A DNA stretch of 64,000 nt from Flavobacterium agri (GCF_013401995.1 NZ_JACBJI010000005.1:62843-126842), one strand, 5' to 3'. Positions 17,269-26,109 are shown, numbered from the stretch's first letter. Translations and numbers: made by a program. The notes: a model not told the origin generated them from the sequence alone.

Positions 17269-17829
17269 TTGAAGGTAATAGCTTTACATCAGGAGCAACA
17301 TGAGATAATCGCTTTGGCTGTCGAAAACAACCGACATGCCCAACAGAAAATCTATACGCAGTACGCTCCTAAAATGCTCAGCGTTTGCCGACAATACGCC
17401 AAAGATGTGCATCATGCCGAAGATTTGATGATCACCGCGTTCATGAAAGTGTTCGCGAATCTCAGGAATTTCAAGCACGAAGGCAGTTTCGAAGGTTGGA
17501 TCCGACGGATTATGGTCAACGAGTGCATTTCTTGGCTGCGCGTCCAGAAGAAAGTGAGTTTCATGGAAGACAGTTTCTACAAAGAAGAAGGCTTCAACGA
17601 CGTCGAAAGCGGACTCAGCGTAGACGACATCCAAAATCTGATAGACGGTTTGCCCGACGGTTACCGCATGATTTTCAACCTGTATGCCATAGAAGGTTAC
17701 AAACACAAGGAAATCGCCGAAATGCTCGGAATCAACGAAGGCACGTCGAAATCGCAACTGTCGCATGCAAGACGAATTCTGCAGGAAAAAATTGTTGAAT
17801 CAAAGAACTATGAAAATGGCACGGAATAA
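17269..17829 (+). CDS. RNA polymerase sigma factor, ECF-like sigma-70 family
   Basis: 186 residues from a TTG start (KVIALHQEQHEIIALAVENN), preceded by AAAAGGA, a rare purine-rich element here. There is no in-frame ATG until the conserved PKMLSVCRQYAKD, and remembered flavobacterial homologues begin MKVI.LH. Region 2 (AQQKIYTQYAPKMLSVCRQY ... EDLMITAFMKVFANL) and region 4 (LIDGLPDGYRMIFNLYAIEGYKHKEIAEMLG, HTH SQLSHARRILQEK) are intact. It probably directs a small regulon. The following membrane-anchored protein overlaps it by 20 bp and is a candidate anti-sigma factor. Confidence 0.9.
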   Translation: MKVIALHQEQHEIIALAVENNRHAQQKIYTQYAPKMLSVCRQYAKDVHHAEDLMITAFMKVFANLRNFKHEGSFEGWIRRIMVNECISWLRVQKKVSFMEDSFYKEEGFNDVESGLSVDDIQNLIDGLPDGYRMIFNLYAIEGYKHKEIAEMLGINEGTSKSQLSHARRILQEKIVESKNYENGTE

Positions 17830-18553
17830 AATGGAAAAGGAGTTCTCAGAAAAACTCAACCAGCGTGAAATACAACCGAGTTCTGCCGCTTGGGACAGGC
17901 TCGACGCGATGTTGTCGGCGGCCGAAGCCCAACCTCAAGTCGTGAAAATCAAGAGAAGTTTCAAATGGCTTTACGTGGCCGCGGGTTTTTTGGGATTCCT
18001 CTTGGTCGGGACACTTTTTTTCCGACAAGGCGATACGAAGGCGATCGATAACGGAAACCATCAAGTGGTCGAGACTGCCAAAACACCGGTGCAAAAGCCT
18101 TCGCATGTTAAAATCGAAGCGCAACCCAAGGTTCAGATCGCTGAGAATTCTTCTGAAGTATCGGAAACGGCAAAAGCGACAGCGCCTTCGGTAAGACGGA
18201 AAATTGAAAAAGTCAATTCGGTTCAAGAACAAAAGGCGCAATTGGCCGACAATACCATCAATCAAAATCAATCATCAAATTCGATCATCGATCAAAAAAC
18301 GGACAAGTTAAATCAGGCGAATCCACAAATCGCTTCAAGTGCCACGGCTGACGAGCTTCTCGCAAATGCCCAAGCCAAACGGGAAGCCCAGGTGAAGGGC
18401 GTAAAAGTCAATGCGAAAAGCCTTCTTTCGCAAGTAGACAGCCAGGCCGAGGAAAAACTCACGCTTCGCCAAAAAGCCCTGCGCGCACTCAACAAAAACT
18501 ACCAACAAGTTAAGGTTGCCGTCGAGAACCGCAACCTCGAAGAGAACCATTAA
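17810..18553 (+). CDS. Single-pass membrane protein, candidate anti-sigma factor
   Basis: 247 residues from ATG 17810 (MKMARNKMEKEFSEKL); an upstream in-frame ATG at 17765 lies deep inside the sigma gene and is less likely. About 45 cytosolic residues (REIQPSSAAWDRLDAML) precede one membrane helix (WLYVAAGFLGFLLVGTLFF, about 57-75). After it comes a low-complexity, Gln/Ala/Lys-rich periplasmic region. The layout (sigma gene first, 20-bp overlap, N-in/C-out helix, PSSAAWDRL motif seen in Bacteroidota sigma partners) suggests sigma control. No classical zinc anti-sigma motif is present, so this is an inference. Confidence 0.7.
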   Translation: MKMARNKMEKEFSEKLNQREIQPSSAAWDRLDAMLSAAEAQPQVVKIKRSFKWLYVAAGFLGFLLVGTLFFRQGDTKAIDNGNHQVVETAKTPVQKPSHVKIEAQPKVQIAENSSEVSETAKATAPSVRRKIEKVNSVQEQKAQLADNTINQNQSSNSIIDQKTDKLNQANPQIASSATADELLANAQAKREAQVKGVKVNAKSLLSQVDSQAEEKLTLRQKALRALNKNYQQVKVAVENRNLEENH

Positions 18554-18576
18554 TCATCAATTAAATCACGAACACC

Positions 18577-19626
18577 ATGAGAAACGTTATTTTTTACGTA
18601 TCGGCCTTGCTATGTCTTTTTGTGAGCAAAGCCTTTGCACAACAGACTTTCGAAGACCGGATCAAGATCATCAGCGATAAGATTTCGGTAATCACCAAAG
18701 AAGAGAAGGAAGCGCTCAAACTTGAAGTGGATGCTGTAAACAAACAGGTTCAGGAAGGCCAGCTCACGATAGACCAAGCCGACCAAAAGAAACTGGAATA
18801 TGCTGAAACCCGTGCGGCCAATATCGAAAGGAGAACCGCGGCGGCACAAGAGGAACTCAAGAAACTCGTGCAGGAAAAAGTAGACGGCAAAATCACCGAA
18901 AAGGATTCTACACGACGTTACCGTATTTCTATTGGTTCGAATGGCATAAAAGTCACCGATAAAGTGAAAGACACGATAAGAGGCGAGAACCGCACGACAT
19001 CGCAATTGGTTTTCGCATTCGGTTTGAACCATTATATGACAGACGGTGCGATCGCGCATTCCGACTACCGTGTTTGGGGCTCGCATTTCTATGAACTCGG
19101 GCTTACTTTGAACACGAGAATCCTTGCACACAGCAATTTGCTGCATGCCAAATACGGACTTTCGATGCAATGGAACACCGTTCGTCCGACCGACAATCGT
19201 TATTTCGCGGAGCAAGGCGACCAGACAAATCTCGTGAACAGTTCGATCAATTTGGGAGACTCGAGATTCCGTACCGTGAATTTGGTCGTGCCCGTGCATT
19301 TGGAATTCGATTTTTCGGGTAAGGAAACGGATGGCGACAAAACGTATTTCCGTACGCATCAAGGCTGGAGAGTCGGTATTGGAGGTTTCGTAGGCGGAAA
19401 CGTCAAAGCCAAGCGCATCCTCGAATACGAAAACGAAGAGAACAACGAGGTCAAGAACAAGACCGTCGGCGATTTCAATGTGAACGATTTCGTGTACGGA
19501 TTGAGTGCTTACGTCGGTTACGAATCGATCAGTTTGTACTGCAAATACGATTTGAACCCGGTGTTCGAAGACAATGCGACAGACGAACGCAACATTTCGT
19601 TCGGCCTGCGATTCGATTTCAATTAA
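18577..19626 (+). CDS. Exported protein with coiled coil and outer-membrane beta-barrel-like domain
   Basis: 349 residues: signal peptide MRNVIFYVSALLCLFVSKAFAQ, then a charged coiled-coil region (about 25-110: KEEKEALKLEVDAVNKQVQEG...). The C-terminal part (about 120-349) has alternating beta strands and ends in NISFGLRFDFN, the terminal-aromatic strand typical of outer-membrane barrels. It starts 23 bp after the candidate anti-sigma gene, so all three genes are probably one operon; it may be a target or sensor of that sigma system. Family not recognised with certainty. Confidence 0.7.
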   Translation: MRNVIFYVSALLCLFVSKAFAQQTFEDRIKIISDKISVITKEEKEALKLEVDAVNKQVQEGQLTIDQADQKKLEYAETRAANIERRTAAAQEELKKLVQEKVDGKITEKDSTRRYRISIGSNGIKVTDKVKDTIRGENRTTSQLVFAFGLNHYMTDGAIAHSDYRVWGSHFYELGLTLNTRILAHSNLLHAKYGLSMQWNTVRPTDNRYFAEQGDQTNLVNSSINLGDSRFRTVNLVVPVHLEFDFSGKETDGDKTYFRTHQGWRVGIGGFVGGNVKAKRILEYENEENNEVKNKTVGDFNVNDFVYGLSAYVGYESISLYCKYDLNPVFEDNATDERNISFGLRFDFN

Positions 19627-19652
19627 GGTTAGCAGATAGTTATAAAAGGGAG

Positions 19653-19684
19653 AAACGCTTTGGGAAACCAGGGCGTTTTTTTTG
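19653..19684 (+). terminator. Terminator of the sigma-factor operon
   Basis: Eleven-bp stem (19653-19663 with 19668-19678, two G-T pairs) and GAAA tetraloop, followed by eight T. Confidence 0.85.
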
Positions 19685-19685
19685 T

Positions 19686-19727
19686 TCCTCGACTGCGCTC
19701 GGAACATGCTCCGAGCGCAGTCGAGGA
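19686..19727. repeat. GC-rich 18-bp-arm inverted repeat
   Basis: Arms TCCTCGACTGCGCTCGGA (19686-19703) and its exact complement (19710-19727) enclose ACATGC. It lies directly after the operon terminator and 42 bp before dnaG. The type resembles REP-like palindromes found scattered in Bacteroidota genomes. Confidence 0.8.
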
Positions 19728-19769
19728 GCGTTCCAAAACAGAAATCTATTCGTATCTTTCGCCTCTCTT

Positions 19770-21755
19770 ATGATTTCAAAAGCCTCCATAGATACCGTTT
19801 TCGAAACCGCACGCCTCGAAGAAGTCATAGGCGACTTCGTGCAGCTCAAGCGCGCAGGTTCAAACCTCAAAGGATTGAGCCCGTTCACCAGCGAGCGTTC
19901 GCCCTCGTTTATGGTATCGCCCGTGAAACAGATCTGGAAGGATTTTTCATCGGGCAAAGGCGGCAATGTTGTGGCCTTTTTGATGGAACACGAGCATTTC
20001 ACGTATCCCGAAGCTATCAGATATCTCGCCAAGAAATACAACATAGAGATCGAGGAAACCGAAAAGACCGACGAAGAAAAAGCCGCACTCGACCAACGCG
20101 AATCGATGTTTTTGGTGTCGGAATACGCCCAGAAATATTTCCACGACGTGCTGTTGAACACCGAAGAAGGAAAAGCGATCGGTTTGAGCTATTTCAAAGA
20201 GCGCGGATTCAACGGGGAAACCATCAAAAAGTTCGGGCTAGGTTATTCACCTGAAGCTTGGGACGCATTTTCCAAAGACGCACTTGGCAAAGGTTATCAG
20301 CTCGAATTTCTCGATAAAACCGGTTTGACGATCGTACGCGAAGACGGCAGGACTGTCGATCGTTTCCGTCACCGCGTCATGTTTCCGATCCATTCGATGT
20401 CGGGACGCGTACTCGGTTTCGGCGGACGTATCCTGACAAACGACAAAAAAGTCGCGAAATATCTCAATTCGCCCGAATCGGACATTTATCACAAAAGCAA
20501 AGTCCTTTACGGGATTTTCCAGGCCAAGCAATCGATCGCCAAACTCGACAATTGTTACCTCGTAGAAGGTTATACCGACGTGATCCAGTTCAATCAGGCC
20601 GGAATCGAGAACGTCGTGGCTTCGTCGGGCACGGCTTTGACTCCGGATCAAATCCGCCTCATCAGCCGTCTTACGAAAAATATCACCGTGCTTTTTGACG
20701 GTGACGCCGCCGGTTTGCGCGCTTCGGTTCGAGGAATCGACTTGATTCTCGAGGAAGGCATGAACGTAAAAGTGTGCACTTTCCCCGAAGGCGAAGATCC
20801 CGACAGTTTCGCGAGGAAAACCGCGCACGGCGATCTGGTCGAATACTTGCAGAAGAACGCGAAGGATTTCATCCAGTTCAAGGCGACTTTACTTGTCGAT
20901 GAAGCCCAAAACGATCCGGTAAAAAAAGCAGGGTTGATCCGTGATATGGTGACGAGTATTTCGAAAATTCCCGATCGCATCCAGCGCGAAATCTATATTC
21001 AGGAATGCGCGCGCATCATGGATATTTCGGAACAGGTTCTCGTAAGTACTTTGGCCCAACTCGTCCAAAAAGACATAGACGAGGCCGGAAAAAAACTCAA
21101 GCAGGAAACCAAAGAGAGAGCATTCGATATCGTACGCAACGAAGAGACGCAAACTCAGGAAAAGGTCGATGTGTTGTACGAACTCGAGCGTAAAATCCTC
21201 GAAATACTATTGCTTTATGGCTTTAAGACCGAGGAGTTCGACGATATCGTATACGAAGCCAATGCCGATGGCGAAATCAAAGAAGCCAAAGTAAAACGCG
21301 AGGCCAAAGTGTACGAACGCATTTTCTTAAGTCTTCAGGAAGATGAGACGCAATTGGCTAATCCGTTGTTCCGCGACATTTATAACAACCTGATCGCGTT
21401 CTATCAGCAAAATGAGGAATTCGAAACCGATCAGTACATCGCGCAGCTTCCACCCGAATTCGCATCCGAAGTCACCGATATATTGATGGTCGACGAACGA
21501 GAACAGCTCCATAATTGGGAATCCCAAAACATCGTGGTCAAACTCAAAGACCAGACGATTGCGCAATACGTATCCGAAACCATTCTTACATTGAGATGGT
21601 TTTTGGTAGACCGTATCATTAACGACCTTAAAGGTGAAATTTCGTCCGAACCCGACGCCGACAATTCTGAAACGCTGGCGCTCGCGATGGACTATTACAC
21701 GCTCATCGGTTCGTTTTCAAAAAGATTGGGGAGAGTAATGACGCGCTATAGTTAA
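19770..21755 (+). CDS. dnaG: DNA primase DnaG (zinc-ligand-less N-terminal domain)
   Basis: 661 residues. The N-terminal CHC2-type fold is recognisable, but all four zinc ligands are replaced: the usual CPFH is SPFT (Ser37, Thr40) and the usual CFGC is DFSS (Asp58, Ser61). The TOPRIM catalytic core is intact (YLVEGYTDVIQFNQAG; VLFDGDAAGLRASVRG), and a helical C-terminal helicase-binding region follows. It makes RNA primers at the replication fork. Loss of the ligands seems to be common among flavobacterial DnaG as far as I remember. The stop overlaps the convergent response-regulator stop by a few bases. Confidence 0.93.
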   Translation: MISKASIDTVFETARLEEVIGDFVQLKRAGSNLKGLSPFTSERSPSFMVSPVKQIWKDFSSGKGGNVVAFLMEHEHFTYPEAIRYLAKKYNIEIEETEKTDEEKAALDQRESMFLVSEYAQKYFHDVLLNTEEGKAIGLSYFKERGFNGETIKKFGLGYSPEAWDAFSKDALGKGYQLEFLDKTGLTIVREDGRTVDRFRHRVMFPIHSMSGRVLGFGGRILTNDKKVAKYLNSPESDIYHKSKVLYGIFQAKQSIAKLDNCYLVEGYTDVIQFNQAGIENVVASSGTALTPDQIRLISRLTKNITVLFDGDAAGLRASVRGIDLILEEGMNVKVCTFPEGEDPDSFARKTAHGDLVEYLQKNAKDFIQFKATLLVDEAQNDPVKKAGLIRDMVTSISKIPDRIQREIYIQECARIMDISEQVLVSTLAQLVQKDIDEAGKKLKQETKERAFDIVRNEETQTQEKVDVLYELERKILEILLLYGFKTEEFDDIVYEANADGEIKEAKVKREAKVYERIFLSLQEDETQLANPLFRDIYNNLIAFYQQNEEFETDQYIAQLPPEFASEVTDILMVDEREQLHNWESQNIVVKLKDQTIAQYVSETILTLRWFLVDRIINDLKGEISSEPDADNSETLALAMDYYTLIGSFSKRLGRVMTRYS

Positions 21756-22381
21756 ACGATTTCGAGGGTTTTTGCCTTATTTACCAAGTCTACGAGATTG
21801 GTTACGTTGAGTTTCGTAAGCAATCGCAGTTTATACGTGCTGACCGTTTTCTCGTTGAGGTTCAGGATTTTGGAAATTTCGTTGTTTTTCTTTCCGTCGC
21901 TCAAATAGCGCAATACCTCAATTTCTCTATTGGACAGCTTGCGATATAAACGTTCGCTTTTATTCTGCTTGGCGATAAGTGCCAAATTCTTCTTGATCGA
22001 ATCGCTGAGCATGATCGTGCCGTTGTGGACTTTTTGGATCGTAATGCCCAAAGTTTCCAATTTAGCAGATTTGTGCACGAATCCGGAAACACCCGATTTT
22101 ATAGCGTTCGGAGCGTAAATCTGTTCCGAAAGGCTCGTAAAGATGATGACTTTCGTTTTCGGGTTGTTCTTGATGACCGATTTCACTTCGTATATACTCG
22201 TCAATCCGTCAAGTTCCAAATCGAGTATCAAAACGTCGATTTGTTTGTTGCGCAACGCTTCGGGAATCATAAGAAAATTCCCCACGTTAGAAACTACATG
22301 GATTTCCGGATGATCTTTGAAGTATGACTTTACCCCAAAGTGAACTACCGGATAGTTGTCGGCCAAACAAACATTTATCAT
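21752..22381 (-). CDS. Response regulator, NarL/LuxR type
   Basis: 209 residues from ATG 22381 (MINVCLADNYPVVH). A longer frame to 22423 would start in the promoter region. The receiver domain has phospho-acceptor Asp54 (LILDLELDG) and Lys in FVHKSAK. The LuxR-type HTH is at the C-terminus (LSNREIEVLRYLSDGKKNNEISKILNLNEKTVSTYKLRLLTKL). No histidine kinase is adjacent, so it is an orphan here. On -, TAATTTTG at 22428-22421 is a -7 box 40 bp upstream of the start. The stop overlaps dnaG's stop (convergent). Confidence 0.93.
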   Translation of the reverse strand: MINVCLADNYPVVHFGVKSYFKDHPEIHVVSNVGNFLMIPEALRNKQIDVLILDLELDGLTSIYEVKSVIKNNPKTKVIIFTSLSEQIYAPNAIKSGVSGFVHKSAKLETLGITIQKVHNGTIMLSDSIKKNLALIAKQNKSERLYRKLSNREIEVLRYLSDGKKNNEISKILNLNEKTVSTYKLRLLTKLNVTNLVDLVNKAKTLEIV

Positions 22382-22467
22382 AGTGCTGGTTTTTACTGTT
22401 AAACGCCTTTCGGGGTTAATCAAAATTAGAAAAAAAATGTAATCCTTTGAAAAATTATGTTAAAATT

Positions 22468-23274
22468 TTATTTAAAATCTGATGGAATCTCACAAACGGG
22501 TATCGGAAGCATTTTATGCCTGTTCGCACGATTCAGTCGCGCGTAAATTTCGAACGCTTCTTTTTCCCTTCCGGTGAAGTCGTCGGCGGCTCTTCCTTTT
22601 TCGGATTCGAGCATCGCCCATTCGAGTTCGTCGTAAGATGCGCCGAGTTGGTCTTCGTCCGAACGGTCGTCGACAAAAAGCCCGTCGGTCGGCGGCGCGA
22701 CCAAAATCGAATCGGGAACGCCCATGTACGCCGCCAAAGCATACACATCCGATTTCATAAGATCTGCGATCGGGCTCAGATCGACGCCCCCGTCACCGTA
22801 TTTGGTAAAGAAACCAACGCCGAAATCCTCGACTTTGTTTCCGGTTCCGGCCACGAGCAATCCATTCAATCCGGCGTAATAGTATAAAGTCGTCATCCTG
22901 AGACGCGCGCGCGTGTTGGCAAGCGTCAGGAAAAGTGCGTGTTCGTTTTGGGATGTCGGAACCGCAGTCTTGAGCGATTCGAAAACAGGCGTCAAATCGG
23001 CTCGCGCGTCATCGACGTTCGGATATTTCTGCTTCAATTGCGCGATATGTTCCTGGGCGCGCGTCACGTGATGAGGCGGTTGATGGATCGGCATTTCCAC
23101 GCAAAGTGTCTTCATTCCTGTCTTTGCGCAAAGCGATGAGGTCACGGCCGAGTCGATACCGCCCGAAATGCCTACAACAAATCCGTTCACTTTGGCGTTT
23201 TGGGCATAAGCCTTGAGCCAGTCTACTATGAAATCTACGGTTTCGGCGGCTTTGATCGTGCTTTTTTTGGGCAT
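22468..23274 (-). CDS. nadE: NH3-dependent NAD+ synthetase
   Basis: 268 residues, the short ammonia-dependent form without the glutaminase domain. PP-loop SGGIDSA (residues 37-43) binds ATP; GTGNKVEDFGVGFFTKYGDGGVD and DQLGASYDELEWAM are family signatures. It converts deamido-NAD to NAD in the cytosol, the last step of NAD synthesis. It is divergent from gldB with 61 bp between the starts; nadE beside gldBC is a common flavobacterial order as I recall it. Confidence 0.95.
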   Translation of the reverse strand: MPKKSTIKAAETVDFIVDWLKAYAQNAKVNGFVVGISGGIDSAVTSSLCAKTGMKTLCVEMPIHQPPHHVTRAQEHIAQLKQKYPNVDDARADLTPVFESLKTAVPTSQNEHALFLTLANTRARLRMTTLYYYAGLNGLLVAGTGNKVEDFGVGFFTKYGDGGVDLSPIADLMKSDVYALAAYMGVPDSILVAPPTDGLFVDDRSDEDQLGASYDELEWAMLESEKGRAADDFTGREKEAFEIYARLNRANRHKMLPIPVCEIPSDFK

Positions 23275-23294
23275 GTTTACTGAGGTTTTTCCGG

Positions 23295-23302
23295 TATATT
23301 TG
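23295..23302 (+). promoter_or_regulatory. -7 box TATATTTG of gldB-gldC
   Basis: Full TAnnTTTG match 33 bp before the gldB ATG. The nearest TTTG upstream is 25 bp away, longer than usual. Confidence 0.55.
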
Positions 23303-23335
23303 CAGCCGGTTTTGTCACGCTAATTTAATCAACAA

Positions 23336-24298
23336 ATGAGGAATCTGCTTACATTTTTGGGTTTAATTGTCATATTGGCTTCATGCGACAAGAAATCGAA
23401 GGTTGAGAAAGAAGTAGAGGAAGTGCCTGTAAAAATGGAGGTGCATCGCTTTGACCAGGCCTTTTTCAAATCCAAACCCGAAGATTTGAATGACTTGCGT
23501 CTGGAATACCCGTTTTTCTTCCCCGATCCGTCCGATGCGCCATATCTTGAGCGCCTGCAAGATCCGTTGTGGAAGGAAGTGTATGGCGAAGTTGAGAAAA
23601 AGTACGGCAATTTCGAACCCGAACAGCAAAAGATAGAAGACCTTTTCAAGCATTTCAAATATTATTTCCCGAATGCCAAAACGCCCGTCGTTTATACGCT
23701 TGTCGGAAATATGGACTATAACAGCAAGGTGCTTTTTGCCAACGATACGCTCGTGATTTCGCTCGAATTGTTCCTTGGGAAAGACCACAAATTCTACGCC
23801 GGTGAATTTCCGGAATACATCCGTCAGAATTTCGAGGAAAATCAAATTTTGCCCGATGTGGTTTCGGCTTGGTCGCAATACAAAATCCGTCCGCCCGACA
23901 ATACGTTTTTGAGCCAGATGGTTTACGTGGGAAAGCAATTGTATCTCAAAGACCTTTTCCTTCCCGAAACATCGGATGCTGACAAAATAGGATACACGCC
24001 CGAACAAATCGCTTGGTCTGATGAAAATGAAGGCTACGTTTGGGCATACTTCATCGAAAGCCAGATGTTGTACAGTACCGATCAGAAACTGTCCGAAAGG
24101 TTTCTCAATCCGGCACCGTTCTCGAAATTCTATCTCGAGATCGACAATCAAAGTCCGGGACGCATAGGCGAATACATCGGATGGCAAATCGTAAAATCCT
24201 ACATGGAAAACAATGAGGTGTCGGTTCAGGACTTGCTCAAGACCGATGCGCGAACCCTTTTCGAAAAATCAAGATACAAACCCAAAAAGAATGAGTAA
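23336..24298 (+). CDS. gldB: Gliding motility lipoprotein GldB
   Basis: 320 residues with lipobox ILASC (Cys17). Conserved blocks include VEVHRFDQAFF-like VKMEVHRFDQAFFKS, FFFPDPSDAPYLERLQD and the C-terminal NQSPGRIGEYIGWQIVKSYM. GldB is required for the type IX secretion/gliding machinery of flavobacteria and sits in the envelope. Its presence strongly supports the taxonomic placement. The next gene, gldC, starts inside its last codons (8-bp overlap), as in Flavobacterium johnsoniae to my knowledge. Confidence 0.95.
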   Translation: MRNLLTFLGLIVILASCDKKSKVEKEVEEVPVKMEVHRFDQAFFKSKPEDLNDLRLEYPFFFPDPSDAPYLERLQDPLWKEVYGEVEKKYGNFEPEQQKIEDLFKHFKYYFPNAKTPVVYTLVGNMDYNSKVLFANDTLVISLELFLGKDHKFYAGEFPEYIRQNFEENQILPDVVSAWSQYKIRPPDNTFLSQMVYVGKQLYLKDLFLPETSDADKIGYTPEQIAWSDENEGYVWAYFIESQMLYSTDQKLSERFLNPAPFSKFYLEIDNQSPGRIGEYIGWQIVKSYMENNEVSVQDLLKTDARTLFEKSRYKPKKNE

Positions 24299-24632
24299 TA
24301 AACTTCGCAACTCCGAAATAAAAGTAACCATCGCGCTCGATGATAACCACGTGCCCGAAAAAATGTACTGGTCGGCCCAGGACGGCGGCGTGAACCACGA
24401 ACGCGCAAAAGCCATGTTGTTGTCGCTATGGGATTACAAATCGCAGGAAACGCTGCGCATCGACCTTTGGACGAAAGACATGCCGGTCGATGAGATGAAA
24501 AAGTTCTTCCATCAAACATTGGTCGCCATGGCCGATACGTTCCAACGCGCGACAGACGACGAAAAAATGGCCGATTCCATGCGCGATTTCTGCGACTACT
24601 TCGCCGAGAAGATGGAACTTGTCAAAAAGTAA
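24291..24632 (+). CDS. gldC: Gliding motility protein GldC
   Basis: 113 residues from ATG 24291 (MSNKLRNSEIKVTIALDDN); an in-frame ATG further upstream lies inside gldB. GldC is a small soluble protein that supports the gliding apparatus. The conserved centre VPEKMYWSAQDGGVNHERAKAMLLSLWD is present. It overlaps gldB by 8 bp and is followed by a strong terminator. Confidence 0.95.
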   Translation: MSNKLRNSEIKVTIALDDNHVPEKMYWSAQDGGVNHERAKAMLLSLWDYKSQETLRIDLWTKDMPVDEMKKFFHQTLVAMADTFQRATDDEKMADSMRDFCDYFAEKMELVKK

Positions 24633-24638
24633 GAAATG

Positions 24639-24668
24639 AAAAAGCGACCCGAAAGAGTCGCTTTTTTT
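24639..24668. terminator. Bidirectional terminator between gldC and the convergent lipoprotein gene
   Basis: Ten-bp perfect stem AAAAAGCGAC/GTCGCTTTTT (24639-24648, 24657-24666), with A-run and T-run on the two sides. Confidence 0.85.
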
Positions 24669-25257
24669 ATGATTGAAGGGTTGCAGCCCGTTTCTGAATG
24701 TCGTCTATTATTTTTCCGTAGGCGATAAAAAGTACCGTAAACACTGGTTTTGACGCAAAACTCGTGTCTTTGTTGAGTCGTGCCGAACACGCTTGCCTGT
24801 AAACGACTTCGCCTTTTTTGAGGTCGTATACCTCGCAAATCACTTCGGCGAAAGAAGTCGTATAGGTAATATAATCTTGTTCGGTGAAATCCTTGTCGCT
24901 TTCCGCAACACTGCCCTGGCAATGGATGTTGATGAAGTAATCGTAACCCGTACCCTTGTACATTTGGGCCAATTTGTTTTTAGATGGATTCATCGGGGTT
25001 TTTTCCGCCATCAAAAGGCTTACGTCTCCGGCGTAATCGACGCGTCCTCCTGAAATTTTATTCAAATCGATTTTGGCTTTTGCAGTCATTTCCTGTTTGG
25101 CTACTGTCGGGCCTTCAATAAATCCGAGAAGCCATTTGCCTTGCCTGAAATCTAGTTGCTGATCGATTGTGTTGTATCCGATGCGATAATCGGAAACGCT
25201 GGCGCATGACGATAACAGGGCGTATGACAACGCCAGTAGCGTTAATTTTTTAAACAT
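24667..25257 (-). CDS. Lipoprotein of unknown function
   Basis: 196 residues with lipobox LLSSC (Cys18): MFKKLTLLALSYALLSSCASVSDYRIGYN. The mature part has no motif I recognise; it contains MAEKTPMNPSKNKLAQMYKGTGYDYFINI and a beta-rich C-terminus. It starts 10 bp after the engB stop on the same strand, so it is likely co-transcribed with engB. Anchored in the inner or outer membrane; role unknown. Confidence 0.75.
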   Translation of the reverse strand: MFKKLTLLALSYALLSSCASVSDYRIGYNTIDQQLDFRQGKWLLGFIEGPTVAKQEMTAKAKIDLNKISGGRVDYAGDVSLLMAEKTPMNPSKNKLAQMYKGTGYDYFINIHCQGSVAESDKDFTEQDYITYTTSFAEVICEVYDLKKGEVVYRQACSARLNKDTSFASKPVFTVLFIAYGKIIDDIQKRAATLQS

Positions 25258-25267
25258 GTTGGTTTGG

Positions 25268-25885
25268 TTAGAAGGAATTGTTTTTGAAGATGTCGTCGTT
25301 TACCTGTCCGATGAAGTTGAGCACTTCGTCTTTGCCTGTCTTATCTTCGGATGAGGTGATGAAGTGCTGCGGCATTTCTTCCCAATTGTTAGCAAGCAAG
25401 GTCTTTCGGTAAGCAGCGACGGCTTCCTGGGCTTTGACGCGCCCAATTTTGTCGGCTTTGGTAAAGATGATGCAGAACGGAACTTCTATCGTCCCAAGGT
25501 AATTGATGAATTCAAGGTCGATTTTCTGGGCTTCGTGACGGATGTCGACCAAGACGAATGCACACGTCAAATTCTCGCGTTTTTCAAAATATTCGGTGAT
25601 GAATTTCTGGAAAGTGGCCTTGACCGATTTCGATACTTTGGCGTATCCGTAACCCGGCAAATCGACCAAAAACCAATTGTGGTTGATCTTGAAATGATTG
25701 ATGAGCTGCGTTTTTCCGGGTCTTCCCGAGGTCTTTGCCAAGTTCTTGTTGTTGGTCAGCATATTGATCAACGACGATTTCCCGACGTTGGAACGGCCGA
25801 TGAACGCGTACTCAGGAAGCGGCTCGTTCGGGCATTTTTTCGGGTCGGAATTACTGATGACGAATTCGGCGGACGTGATTTTCAT
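25268..25885 (-). CDS. engB: Ribosome biogenesis GTP-binding protein YihA/YsxC/EngB
   Basis: 205 residues from ATG 25885 (MKITSAEFVISNSD). G1 motif GRSNVGKS (30-37), G2/switch TSGRPGKTQ, G3 DLPGYGYAKVSK and G4 FTKADKIG identify the essential TrmE-Era-like GTPase needed for 50S assembly. The start is decided by the promoter: the TATCTTTG box at 25911-25904 lies between the two candidate ATGs, and 25906 is inside it. First gene of a unit with the following lipoprotein. Confidence 0.95.
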   Translation of the reverse strand: MKITSAEFVISNSDPKKCPNEPLPEYAFIGRSNVGKSSLINMLTNNKNLAKTSGRPGKTQLINHFKINHNWFLVDLPGYGYAKVSKSVKATFQKFITEYFEKRENLTCAFVLVDIRHEAQKIDLEFINYLGTIEVPFCIIFTKADKIGRVKAQEAVAAYRKTLLANNWEEMPQHFITSSEDKTGKDEVLNFIGQVNDDIFKNNSF

Positions 25886-25903
25886 GTGGATCGTTTTCGC
25901 AGG

Positions 25904-25911
25904 CAAAGATA
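25904..25911 (-). promoter_or_regulatory. -7 box TATCTTTG of engB
   Basis: Full consensus on -, 18 bp upstream of the ATG at 25885; it excludes the longer start at 25906. Confidence 0.6.
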
Positions 25912-26082
25912 CTTCTAAACGGGCGAACTCCTAAATGATGGTTTGAAATCTTCTGAAAGAGGTAAATATTTTAATTTTCGGCGGAAAAAATTACCACCAC
26001 CCACCCGCAAGATATTACGGTTTCGGCTTCCTTCAGTACAGAAAAACTACACAAAATCTTAAATTCCTACCCAACCCCATCA

Positions 26083-26109
26083 AACAAAAAAAAGCCCTTT
26101 CGGACTCTT
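26083..26109 (-). terminator. Terminator of the alpha/beta hydrolase gene
   Basis: On -: AAGAGTCC (26109-26102), GAAA loop, GGGCTTTT (26097-26090), with two G-T pairs, then a T-run. It overlaps the end of the coding sequence. Confidence 0.6.
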
